This document shows, piece after piece, positions 1 to 5,127 of a stretch of DNA of 6,926 nt (position 1 is its first letter; each line of letters starts with the position of its first letter). Source of the stretch: DATFLS01 sp964413425 (GTDB lineage Bacteria > Fidelibacterota > JAANXI01); assembly GCA_964413425.1 (NCBI GenBank), contig CAYPST010000162.1, forward strand, positions 1-6,926, read 5' to 3'. A model generated the notes under the pieces. It was given only the letters and a program-made list of their open reading frames with translations. It was not told the DNA's origin and did not search any database. The position numbers and the translations under genes are program-made.

Positions 1-135
1 GAAAATGTTTGTTTTCACCGAATGGGTGCGGAACGTCCCGACGCCGTTTTCGGGGTCGATTGAGCGATGTATAGAAATAAATCGCTCAATTTGGGTATTG
101 GTGAGGCTTAATCCCTGCGGTTTACTCCTGTTCAC
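1..135 (-). CDS. Partial unidentified protein, 3' end beyond the window
   Basis: An open frame of 45 codons runs without a stop from a GTG at 135-133 to the left edge. The GTG overlaps the fmt stop codon (GTGA), the usual sign of translational coupling inside an operon. The visible N-terminus begins MNRSKPQGLSLTNTQIERF and continues through a stretch with IHRSIDPENGVG; it is hydrophilic, with no signal peptide or membrane segment. I do not recognise the family; in particular it does not resemble RsmB, which often follows fmt. An in-register AGGAG lies inside the frame at 124-128, but no ATG, GTG or TTG start follows it at a usable distance, so the GTG is preferred. The frame contains a perfect 10-bp inverted repeat (59-90). 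The sequence looks coding in composition, but 45 codons is short, so existence is moderately likely and function is unknown. Confidence 0.5.
   Translation of the reverse strand, partial: MNRSKPQGLSLTNTQIERFISIHRSIDPENGVGTFRTHSVKTNIF
59..90. repeat. Perfect 10-bp inverted repeat (stem-loop)
   Basis: ATTGAGCGAT at 59-68 is the exact reverse complement of ATCGCTCAAT at 81-90, with a 12-nt AT-rich loop between. No T-run follows on the minus strand, and only three T's follow on the plus strand, so it is a poor intrinsic terminator for fmt. It lies inside the open frame that follows fmt. It could be an mRNA hairpin, a protein-binding site or chance. Confidence 0.5.
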
Positions 136-1067
136 TGCAATACATCCCCCACCAGCAGGTCATACCCGTTCAGAAAGTCTCCGGCTGACATGCGGCGCTT
201 TCCCTGGGGTTGCAGTTCCCAAATCGCGTAGCACCCCTCACCGGTCGCCACGTGGATATACTCATCTTCCACACTTATCACCTCTCCGGGTTCAGCAGTG
301 TCCGGAGATGCTGCAGCGTCACTGATTCGTCCCTCATAGATGATCAACCGCGAGTCATCCCAGACGGTAAACGCGCCCGGATACGGAGAGAGTGCCCGGA
401 TCTGGTTGTGGACCTCTTCGGCCTTTTGCTGCCAGCGAATATATCGATCCTCCCTGGTGATTTTCGGGGCCTTACTTGCTGCCGCTTCTCGCTGGGGAAC
501 CGGCTGCAAGGAATTATTCTCAATCCCCCGGATAGTTCTGAGCACCACGTCCGCACCCAGTTCTGCCAGGCGATCGTGGACGGAACCGGCATTTTCGTTG
601 GGGCCTATTTCGATGGCCTCCTGCATGAGAATCGCACCGGTATCAACGGAACGTTCCAGGAAAAATGTACTCACACCGGTACGGGGTTCTCCATTCATGA
701 GTGCCCGCTGAATAGGAGCCGCCCCCCGATATTCGGGCAGGAGCGAGGCATGCAGATTTATCGCCCCGTGGCGGGGGATTGAATAACAGGACTCCGGCAA
801 AATCCGGAACGCCACCACTACCATTAGATCTACCTGTAATTCACGAACTTGTGATAAAAATGCCGGATCTCCCAACTCGCCGGGTTGAAATATCGGTAAT
901 TGGAGCTGTTGTGCCGCCCGCTTCACTGCGGAGGGACGCAATTTCTGTCCTCGTCCTCGTGGTTTATCGGGTACCGTTACCACGCCAGCCACGGTTTGTT
1001 CACTCTTATGGAGTGCCTTGAGGGAGGGAACGGCGAAATCAGGAGTTCCCATAAATAATACACGCAT
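132..1067 (-). CDS. fmt: Methionyl-tRNA formyltransferase
   Basis: Transfers the formyl group of 10-formyl-tetrahydrofolate to Met-tRNA(fMet) in the cytoplasm, producing the initiator for translation. The 311-residue product is full length for the family. The N-terminal formyltransferase fold (about residues 1-200) begins MRVLFMGTPDFAVPSL and carries the family signature NLHASLLPEYRGAAPI (104-119). The catalytic triad expected for this fold is present as Asn104, His106 and Asp142 (SVDTG). The C-terminal OB-like tRNA-binding domain starts near residue 203 and includes the conserved ALSPYPGAFT segment (225-234). The ATG start matches the family N-terminus, but the Shine-Dalgarno is weak. It lies 17 bp after def, the usual partner gene, and its stop codon overlaps the GTG of the next frame. 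The assignment is very secure. Confidence 0.98.
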   Translation of the reverse strand: MRVLFMGTPDFAVPSLKALHKSEQTVAGVVTVPDKPRGRGQKLRPSAVKRAAQQLQLPIFQPGELGDPAFLSQVRELQVDLMVVVAFRILPESCYSIPRHGAINLHASLLPEYRGAAPIQRALMNGEPRTGVSTFFLERSVDTGAILMQEAIEIGPNENAGSVHDRLAELGADVVLRTIRGIENNSLQPVPQREAAASKAPKITREDRYIRWQQKAEEVHNQIRALSPYPGAFTVWDDSRLIIYEGRISDAAASPDTAEPGEVISVEDEYIHVATGEGCYAIWELQPQGKRRMSAGDFLNGYDLLVGDVLQ

Positions 1068-1084
1068 GATGGACCAATCCGGAA

Positions 1085-1606
1085 TTACTCTTCTTCAGCC
1101 TGGAAGCCTTCTCGCGCAATAGTATTGAGCTTGCGCTGAAGAAACCGCCGCTTCACCGGACTGATATGATCCACAAAGAATTTCCCATTCAAATGATCGG
1201 TTTCGTGCTGGATGACCCGGGCCAACAACCCGGTGGCCTCTCGTTCTATAATTTTATTCTCCGTATTCAAATATTTCACCACGATCCGCGCCGGTCGCTT
1301 CACCTCCTCCCGAACACCGGGTATACTTAAACACCCCTCTTCCATGGATTCCCCGCCTCCGGTTTCCAGTATCTCCGGATTCATCAGGACAAAGGGTTCG
1401 ACATCCTCCTCCGTTTGCGAAATATCAATGGTGGCCACCGCCTTATCAATCCCCACCTGATTCGCTGCCAGGCCAATCCCTTCCGCTTCGTACATGGTTT
1501 CGAACATCTCTTGCACTAATTTTTCCAGCGATTCGTCGAACTGTTCCACCCGCTGGGTTCGTTTCCGCAGAATATCCTGGCCGTAGTGTGTAAGATTCAG
1601 CACCAT
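1085..1606 (-). CDS. def: Peptide deformylase
   Basis: Removes the N-formyl group from nascent polypeptides at the ribosome exit; an iron/zinc metalloenzyme. All three family motifs are intact in the 173-residue product: GIGLAANQ (43-50), EGCLS (90-94, metal ligand Cys92) and QHETDHLNG (133-141, ligands His134 and His138, catalytic Glu135). The EGCLS form and the length fit the common bacterial (type 1) enzymes. The C-terminus (residues 150-173) is basic then acidic, as in many homologues that bind near the ribosome tunnel. The gene lies 23 bp after yajC and 17 bp before fmt, so the three are almost certainly cotranscribed. The ATG at 1606 is chosen because MVLNLTHYGQDILRK matches the usual family start; the ribosome binding site is poor. 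Confidence 0.98.
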   Translation of the reverse strand: MVLNLTHYGQDILRKRTQRVEQFDESLEKLVQEMFETMYEAEGIGLAANQVGIDKAVATIDISQTEEDVEPFVLMNPEILETGGGESMEEGCLSIPGVREEVKRPARIVVKYLNTENKIIEREATGLLARVIQHETDHLNGKFFVDHISPVKRRFLQRKLNTIAREGFQAEEE

Positions 1607-1629
1607 GGAATTCCGTTACCTTAGCTCAC

Positions 1630-1956
1630 TCAGGACCGCTCTTTCCCCTGGACGCTGGCAATGCTATTCTTTGACATGGTGAGTTTTGTATCTTTACTCA
1701 CCCGGACAATCACCTGGTTCTCCTTTTCTTTGATTGCCTCAATCGTCCCATAGATACCACCGGAGGTCACCACATCATCCCCTTTTCTCAGCGCTTCCAG
1801 CATTTTCTGTTTCTCTTTCTGCCGTTTCGACTGTGGTCGAATTAACAGAAAGTACATGATGGCGAAAATAATGATAATGGGTAACAATGTTGCTAAAATA
1901 TTGGGGTCTTGCCCTTCAGCCGGTTGTGCCATTGCATAAAGTTCTGCTAACACCAA
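1630..1956 (-). CDS. yajC: Preprotein translocase subunit YajC
   Basis: A small inner-membrane protein associated with the SecDF accessory complex of the Sec translocon. The 108-residue product has a short N-terminus ending in AMAQPAEGQDP, one strongly hydrophobic membrane segment (about 20-39, LLPIIIIFAIMYFLLIRPQ), the characteristic RPQ-x-KRQKE basic stretch just after it, and a soluble domain with KGDDVVTSGGIYGTI (58-72), a YajC hallmark. The start is a TTG at 1956, preceded by a purine-rich GGAAGGAA about 10 nt upstream. A GTG is the second codon, and an ATG at 1932 would still leave the membrane segment intact but has no visible Shine-Dalgarno. It is the first gene of an operon with def and fmt. 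In many bacteria yajC lies beside tgt or secDF instead. Confidence 0.95.
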   Translation of the reverse strand: MVLAELYAMAQPAEGQDPNILATLLPIIIIFAIMYFLLIRPQSKRQKEKQKMLEALRKGDDVVTSGGIYGTIEAIKEKENQVIVRVSKDTKLTMSKNSIASVQGKERS

Positions 1957-1994
1957 TGTCTTCTTCTTCCTTCCTATGTATTTTAGTATTTACG

Positions 1995-2007
1995 AAATGT
2001 TACATTT
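1995..2007. promoter_or_regulatory. Palindrome AAATGT-T-ACATTT over the yajC -10 box
   Basis: A perfect 6-1-6 inverted repeat that overlaps the -10 hexamer (2004-2009) and the predicted transcription start of the yajC-def-fmt promoter. Position and symmetry suit an operator for a dimeric repressor. However, AT-rich promoter DNA yields short palindromes by chance, and I recognise no specific regulator consensus. Confidence 0.35.
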
Positions 2008-2032
2008 TACGCCGTCTACCTCTGATTGTCAA
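2004..2032 (-). promoter_or_regulatory. Sigma-70-type promoter of yajC-def-fmt
   Basis: On the minus strand a perfect -35 TTGACA (2032-2027) is followed by a 17-bp spacer and a -10 TAAAAT (2009-2004, five of six to consensus). The predicted transcript starts near 1997, giving a leader of about 40 nt before the yajC TTG. Spacing and hexamers are close to ideal. Confidence 0.8.
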
Positions 2033-2122
2033 GCATAGATAGGAACAGGCTGCCGCATTCAAGTCGGGAGGTAAGGGAAGAAGGCCATACTCCCGGCCCA
2101 TACCAGAGTTCCCATCTGATTT

Positions 2123-2131
2123 TCACTTATG
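2123..2131. repeat. Left copy of 9-bp direct repeat (putative target-site duplication)
   Basis: TCACTTATG here recurs exactly at 2359-2367, just outside the inverted repeats of the MITE-like element. Its last G can also be read as the first base of the element, so the duplication may be 8 bp. Confidence 0.55.
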
Positions 2132-2152
2132 AGTCTATTCAGAAAACGCCTC

Positions 2153-2238
2153 GCCCCGAAGGGATGCTCCGAAGTCCCAGAAGGGATCCCGTTGGGGGAG
2201 TCTCTTCGAGGCCTTCGGCAAAGAGATCCCGTCGGGGC
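2153..2238. repeat. Long imperfect stem-loop in the element core
   Basis: The outer arms 2153-2165 and 2226-2238 match at 12 of 13 positions (one T/G difference). A related direct copy, ATCCCGTTGGGG, lies at 2186-2197, so the ATCCCGTYGGGG-like unit occurs three times, once inverted. The inner stem TCTCTT/AAGAGA (2201-2226) encloses a GCC-TTC-GGC mini-hairpin. Such DNA could extrude as a cruciform or fold strongly as RNA. Confidence 0.6.
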
Positions 2239-2244
2239 AAAGAA

Positions 2245-2294
2245 CACATAACCAATTGGCTCCTGGATCCCGAAAAATATTCGGGAACTATGTG
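2245..2294. repeat. Nested hairpin with 7-bp perfect inner stem
   Basis: TCCCGAA (2268-2274) and TTCGGGA (2280-2286) form a perfect 7-bp stem with a 5-nt loop. Farther out, CACATA (2245-2250) pairs with TATGTG (2289-2294). A CCAATTGG palindrome sits between at 2252-2259. There is no T-run after it, so it is not a typical terminator. It forms the right half of the MITE-like element. Confidence 0.5.
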
Positions 2295-2358
2295 CTGTAT
2301 ATACTCCATGGAAGCCGGGCGCACCAGTTTGTAGAGACTTACTGTTTTCTGAACACTC

Positions 2359-2367
2359 TCACTTATG
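2359..2367. repeat. Right copy of 9-bp direct repeat (putative target-site duplication)
   Basis: TCACTTATG, identical to 2123-2131 and directly next to the right inverted repeat of the MITE-like element. Confidence 0.55.
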
Positions 2368-2395
2368 TAGAGGAAAAGCAACAGCCGGGTTTATA

Positions 2396-2424
2396 TTGAT
2401 GTCGGGTCGGAGATATACTATAAT
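2396..2424 (+). promoter_or_regulatory. Sigma-70-type promoter of the methyltransferase operon
   Basis: TTGATG (2396-2401, four of six to TTGACA) is followed by a 17-bp spacer and a perfect TATAAT (2419-2424). The predicted start near 2431 leaves about 24 nt before the ATG at 2455 but only about 9 nt before the GTG at 2440, which favours the ATG as start codon. It lies about 28 bp beyond the right flanking repeat of the MITE-like element, so it is not part of it. Confidence 0.75.
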
Positions 2425-2454
2425 TAACAAAGTTGCAGAGTGTACAGAGCGGAT

Positions 2455-3306
2455 ATGGTTTTATCACATTACCAGACAAAACCTTTATTGCAGGCGAGAG
2501 AAACAGCAAAGCGCACGGCAACCACTTCTCCGGATCTTGGTCTCTCCCGGATCGAAGTGGCTGTGCGACCCGCAGGAGTTGAATTCCCCACTCAGGAATT
2601 TCTGAAGTGGAAGGTTATTGAAGATATTCAGGCTTCACAGAACAGTTGTTTTTATATCGAAGAAGGGACGTCCTACAAAATTCAGCGGTTTTCCGAACAG
2701 ACCAATCGATACTACAGTTTAATGCCGACACAAACCGCCCCCACTCTCCTGGTTTCCGGTACGCTCATGCATCGGATAAAGGGGATCGATCCCTGGCAGG
2801 ATACCAGAGAGAAGTTAACCACAATCGGCCGTCTCTCCGGCCGGATTCTGGATACAGCCAGTGGTCTGGGATATACCGCCATTCAGGCAGCGCAGCGAGC
2901 GGCACAGGTGGTGACCATCGAATTGGATCCTGTGGTGCTTGAAATCGCAGAGCTGAACCCCTGGTCACAGGAGTTGTTTACCCGAGCCAATATCACCCGC
3001 ATCATCGGAGATACCAGCAAGGAAATTCTCACGTTCGATGCGCACTATTTCCGTCATATCATCCATGACCCGCCGGTATTTCCGCTGGCCGGTGACTTGT
3101 ATGGTCGCGTATTCTACGAGCAGCTGTATCGGGTATTACAGCCGGGCGGACATCTTTTTCACTACATCGGTGATCCGGAAAGCAAATCCGGAGGTTCGAC
3201 CACCCGGGGAGTAATCCAGCGACTCACAGAAGCGCGGTTCGTCGATATCAAACAGAAACCGAATGCCTTCGGCGTTACCGCCAGGAAACCGGATCTCGAA
3301 ACATGA
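2455..3306 (+). CDS. COG2521-type SAM-dependent methyltransferase
   Basis: A 283-residue class I (Rossmann) methyltransferase. From memory the whole chain matches the COG2521 family, described mainly as a predicted archaeal methyltransferase. Family-like features in order: N-terminal VLSHYQTKPLL (2-12), DLGLSRIEV (27-35), KIQRFSEQTNRYYSLMPT (75-92), HRIKGIDPWQDT (106-117), SAM motif I ILDTASGLGYTA (131-142), the acidic residue Glu156 in TIELDP, LNPWSQELF (167-175), motif IV HDPPVFPLAGDLY (204-216), and LQPGGHLFHYIGDP (228-241). The DPP of motif IV is of the D/N-P-P kind seen in N-methyltransferases acting on nucleobases or side-chain nitrogen, but the substrate of this family is unknown to me. 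An in-frame GTG at 2440 would add five residues; ATG 2455 fits the family N-terminus and the promoter distance. The gene leads an operon with a ZIP transporter and a DUF3501 protein. Its stop overlaps the ATG of a 35-codon frame. Confidence 0.85.
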   Translation: MVLSHYQTKPLLQARETAKRTATTSPDLGLSRIEVAVRPAGVEFPTQEFLKWKVIEDIQASQNSCFYIEEGTSYKIQRFSEQTNRYYSLMPTQTAPTLLVSGTLMHRIKGIDPWQDTREKLTTIGRLSGRILDTASGLGYTAIQAAQRAAQVVTIELDPVVLEIAELNPWSQELFTRANITRIIGDTSKEILTFDAHYFRHIIHDPPVFPLAGDLYGRVFYEQLYRVLQPGGHLFHYIGDPESKSGGSTTRGVIQRLTEARFVDIKQKPNAFGVTARKPDLET

Positions 3307-3410
3307 GCAGGCCACGTTATGGTCAGACGATTATGGAAATCGCAGAGAACAGGGAACTGACAGTCAATACACAACCGTCGGGAGAGGATACTGTATGGAT
3401 GCCTTCATAG
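3303..3410 (+). CDS. Possible 35-residue small protein
   Basis: An ATG at 3303 overlaps the methyltransferase stop (ATGA), and the frame runs 35 codons to a TAG at 3408-3410, extending 16 nt into the ZIP gene. The product starts MSRPRYGQTIMEIAE and ends PSGEDTVWMPS; it is hydrophilic, with no membrane segment. I do not recognise it. It has no clear Shine-Dalgarno of its own and would rely on reinitiation. It fills the otherwise unexplained 88-bp gap between two operon genes. It may equally be a non-coding spacer or the remnant of a longer gene. Confidence 0.3.
   Translation: MSRPRYGQTIMEIAENRELTVNTQPSGEDTVWMPS
3380..3387 (+). promoter_or_regulatory. Ribosome binding site fixing the ZIP start
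   Basis: GGGAGAGG lies 7 nt before the ATG at 3395. The frame is open upstream to 3263, but those codons lie inside the methyltransferase gene and have no comparable site, so this Shine-Dalgarno decides the start. Confidence 0.7.
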
Positions 3411-4198
3411 CGCAATTATCAGACTCATCGATAGTCCTTCTGGGGATTGGGGCGAGCCTCGCAGCCGGGACCGCGACCGGAGTCGGTGCGATTCCCGTGC
3501 TCTTTACCCGGAAGATTTCTGTGCGTGCTCAGGATTCAATGCTGGGATTCGGCGCCGGGGTTATGTTGGCGGCCACCTCATTCTCTCTGATTCTCCCAGG
3601 GATCGAAGCTGCCAATCAAAATACCGGCAATCCTGCTATCTCAGCACTTATTATTGTCATCGGGATCATGCTGGGGGGCACCTTCCTGTTTCTTGGTGAT
3701 AAATATCTTCCGCACGAACACTTCATTAAGGGGAAAGAAGGAACGGATATTGCAAAACTCCGGCGAATCTGGCTGTTTATTTTCGCCATCACCTTGCATA
3801 ATTTCCCCGAAGGAATGGCGGTAGGGGTCGGGTTTGGTACCGGTAATATCCGTAACGGGGTCGTGCTCGCCATCGGCATCGGTCTTCAAAATATTCCGGA
3901 AGGACTGGTGGTTGCCCTGGCGCTGATCTCTCACCAGTACACCAAACTATCTGCTTGCGGTATTGCCTTACTCACCGGACTGGTGGAACCCGTAGGAGGA
4001 GCCCTGGGTGCCGGTGTTGTCCATATTTTCCTGCCACTGCTGCCCTGGGGTCTCGCCTTCGCCGCCGGGGCCATGCTCTATGTGATCAGTAATGAAATTA
4101 TCCCCGAATCCCATCGGAAGGGCTACGAACGTGAAGCCACCTTTGGCGTCCTCATCGGTTTCGTGCTGATGATGTTTTTGGATGTGACACTGGGTTAA
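3395..4198 (+). CDS. ZIP family metal transporter (GufA-type)
   Basis: An inner-membrane permease of the ZIP family, which brings divalent metals such as zinc (some members also iron or manganese) into the cytoplasm. The 267-residue product has about eight hydrophobic segments: roughly 12-36, 48-70, 82-102, 125-147, 155-178, 187-210, 213-233 and 247-266. The binuclear metal site motifs are HNFPEG (135-140) in TM4 and QNIPEG (165-170) in TM5; in TM5 the first position is Gln-Asn rather than His-Gln, a common GufA variant. MLGFGAGVMLAATSFSLILP (49-68) is close to the GufA subfamily consensus. The loop between TM3 and TM4 carries PHEH (106-109), probably metal-binding. The exact metal cannot be read from sequence. 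Only 4 bp separate it from the DUF3501 gene, implying cotranscription and probably coupled translation. Confidence 0.93.
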   Translation: MDAFIAQLSDSSIVLLGIGASLAAGTATGVGAIPVLFTRKISVRAQDSMLGFGAGVMLAATSFSLILPGIEAANQNTGNPAISALIIVIGIMLGGTFLFLGDKYLPHEHFIKGKEGTDIAKLRRIWLFIFAITLHNFPEGMAVGVGFGTGNIRNGVVLAIGIGLQNIPEGLVVALALISHQYTKLSACGIALLTGLVEPVGGALGAGVVHIFLPLLPWGLAFAAGAMLYVISNEIIPESHRKGYEREATFGVLIGFVLMMFLDVTLG

Positions 4199-4202
4199 AC
4201 TG

Positions 4203-4784
4203 ATGCAGCCAATCACGCTTCAGCACGTCAAAAATATTTACGAATATAACCGGCGACGACCGAAGATCCGGGCAAAAATGGTGGCTTTGAAACAAAAACG
4301 CACCCTTCCACTGGGCTCTTCGCTTCTCATGACCTTCGAAAATCGGGATACCGTCCAATACTATATTCAGGAAGCCGTTCGTGCAGAACGTGCACTGGAG
4401 GAATCTGCTGTGCAGCAGGTCATCGAAATGTACACTCCCTTGCTTCCCGGTCCGGATGAATTATGCGGGGTGATCCAGCTGCACATTCCAAAGAAGGAAG
4501 CCATTCAATCAGTACTGCACCGGTTTCAACACCTTGCACAGCATCAATCCGTGTGGTTCGAGATCAACACATCCGAACGGGTGTACGCAACATTTGATAC
4601 GGACAACAAATTACGGCAGCCAGCCTATTATGCCCGGTTTCAATTCAGTGAGCACACCAGAGAGATGTTCTGCAACTCGAATACGCCGGTCTCTCTGGTG
4701 GTCCGGCACGATTCGTATCACGCCGCCTCACCGATACATAATGATCTCAGGGAGGGATTGATACAGGATTTGACAGAGGAATAA
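4203..4784 (+). CDS. DUF3501 family protein
   Basis: A 193-residue soluble protein without signal or membrane segments. It matches the uncharacterised DUF3501 family by the recalled core: an N-terminal YEYNRRRPKIRAKMVALKQ (13-31), then FENRDTVQYYIQEAVRAER (45-63), MYTPLLPGPDEL (76-87), and an internal FDTDN...AYYARFQF stretch (131-148). The family's biochemical role is unknown. Members are often encoded beside rubrerythrin or heterodisulfide-reductase-like Fe-S oxidoreductases, hinting at redox or metal biology, but no such partner lies in this window. Here it follows a ZIP transporter by 4 bp and converges on the nickel superoxide dismutase genes. Residues after about 150 are more variable. 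Family call is confident; function is open. Confidence 0.85.
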   Translation: MQPITLQHVKNIYEYNRRRPKIRAKMVALKQKRTLPLGSSLLMTFENRDTVQYYIQEAVRAERALEESAVQQVIEMYTPLLPGPDELCGVIQLHIPKKEAIQSVLHRFQHLAQHQSVWFEINTSERVYATFDTDNKLRQPAYYARFQFSEHTREMFCNSNTPVSLVVRHDSYHAASPIHNDLREGLIQDLTEE

Positions 4785-4824
4785 ACCCGTAATCGCTTCA
4801 GAGAGGCCCCACGGGCAGTGAGGC

Positions 4825-5127
4825 TCAGATATAAACTCGGAATCGCGGCCGGTACTGGAACAGAACTTTCGCCACAATATCTTTCTTCGTCACCAGGCCG
4901 TAGTGTCTGCTATCCGTGGACATAGTGAGGTTATCACCTTCCACATAGTACTGATCTTCTTCTTTCCGTACGATTCGTTTTACTGTTTCCTGACGAGTGG
5001 TCGGATGCCTGCAAATAACCACATCCGCCAGGCGCAGCCTGCCAGCCGTACAGGCGAAAACACGGGCGCCCTCTTTCAGAGAGGGCGCCATGCTCCAGCC
5101 AGTGATCTTATATAATCTGATGCACAT
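4825..5127 (-). CDS. sodX: Nickel-type SOD maturation protease (S26 family)
   Basis: Expected to cleave the leader of pro-SodN to expose the N-terminal His-Cys nickel hook. The 100-residue product is a minimal S26 (signal peptidase I/LexA-like) Ser-Lys protease: ITGWSMAPSLKEG (8-20) holds nucleophile Ser12, TVKRIV (48-53) holds the general base Lys50, and YVEGDNLTMSTDSRHYGLV (61-79) is the conserved GDN...S-DSR box. No membrane anchor precedes the active site, unlike signal peptidase I, which suits processing of a cytoplasmic substrate. Its ATG overlaps the sodN stop (TAATG) and there is no good Shine-Dalgarno, so translation is probably coupled to sodN. The pairing with sodN makes the assignment strong. 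The short spacer to the convergent DUF3501 gene has no clear terminator. Confidence 0.92.
   Translation of the reverse strand: MCIRLYKITGWSMAPSLKEGARVFACTAGRLRLADVVICRHPTTRQETVKRIVRKEEDQYYVEGDNLTMSTDSRHYGLVTKKDIVAKVLFQYRPRFRVYI

Larger units (their letters stand above)
2131..2358. mobile_element. MITE-like non-autonomous element, about 228 bp
   Basis: The ends are imperfect inverted repeats: GAGT-CTA-TTCAGAAAAC at the left (2131-2147) and the reverse complement of GAGT-G-TTCAGAAAAC at the right (2344-2358). The inner 10 bp are identical. Identical TCACTTATG direct repeats abut both ends, which is the arrangement left by transposition with an 8-9 bp target duplication. The interior encodes nothing recognisable but is highly folded: GCCCCGAAGGGAT (2153-2165) pairs with ATCCCGTCGGGGC (2226-2238) at 12 of 13 positions, TCTCTT (2201-2206) pairs with AAGAGA (2221-2226), and there is a strong hairpin at 2268-2286. 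The lack of a transposase and the small size suggest an element moved in trans. The family of the parent insertion sequence is unknown. No second copy is visible in this window, so mobility is inferred. Confidence 0.5.
2033..2395. other. Divergent intergenic region without a gene
   Basis: This spacer separates the divergent yajC and methyltransferase promoters. Open frames here on both strands look like no known protein and run through folded repeat sequence, so I do not call them. The left part has a small stem, CGGGAG (2065-2070) with CTCCCG (2090-2095). From 2123 to 2367 it is occupied by a MITE-like element with its flanking repeats. The remaining bases show no recognised site. Confidence 0.7.

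Noticed and set aside
59..90. Intrinsic terminator after fmt
   Set aside because: The stem is perfect, but no U-tract follows on the fmt strand and a coupled open frame continues through it.
2153..2238. CRISPR array
   Set aside because: The repeated units are about 12 bp, partly inverted and irregularly spaced, with no spacer pattern and no cas genes.
2026..2381. Open frames of 62-102 codons on both strands in the divergent spacer
   Set aside because: They run through the folded repeat core, resemble no family, lack convincing ribosome sites and overlap each other on opposite strands.
3263..3394. An N-terminal extension of the ZIP transporter
   Set aside because: The extra 44 residues overlap the methyltransferase gene, are hydrophilic and unlike ZIP N-termini, whereas ATG 3395 has a strong Shine-Dalgarno.
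4806..4816. GCCC-CAC-GGGC hairpin between the convergent DUF3501 and sodX genes as a terminator
   Set aside because: The stem is only 4 bp and no T-run follows on either strand.
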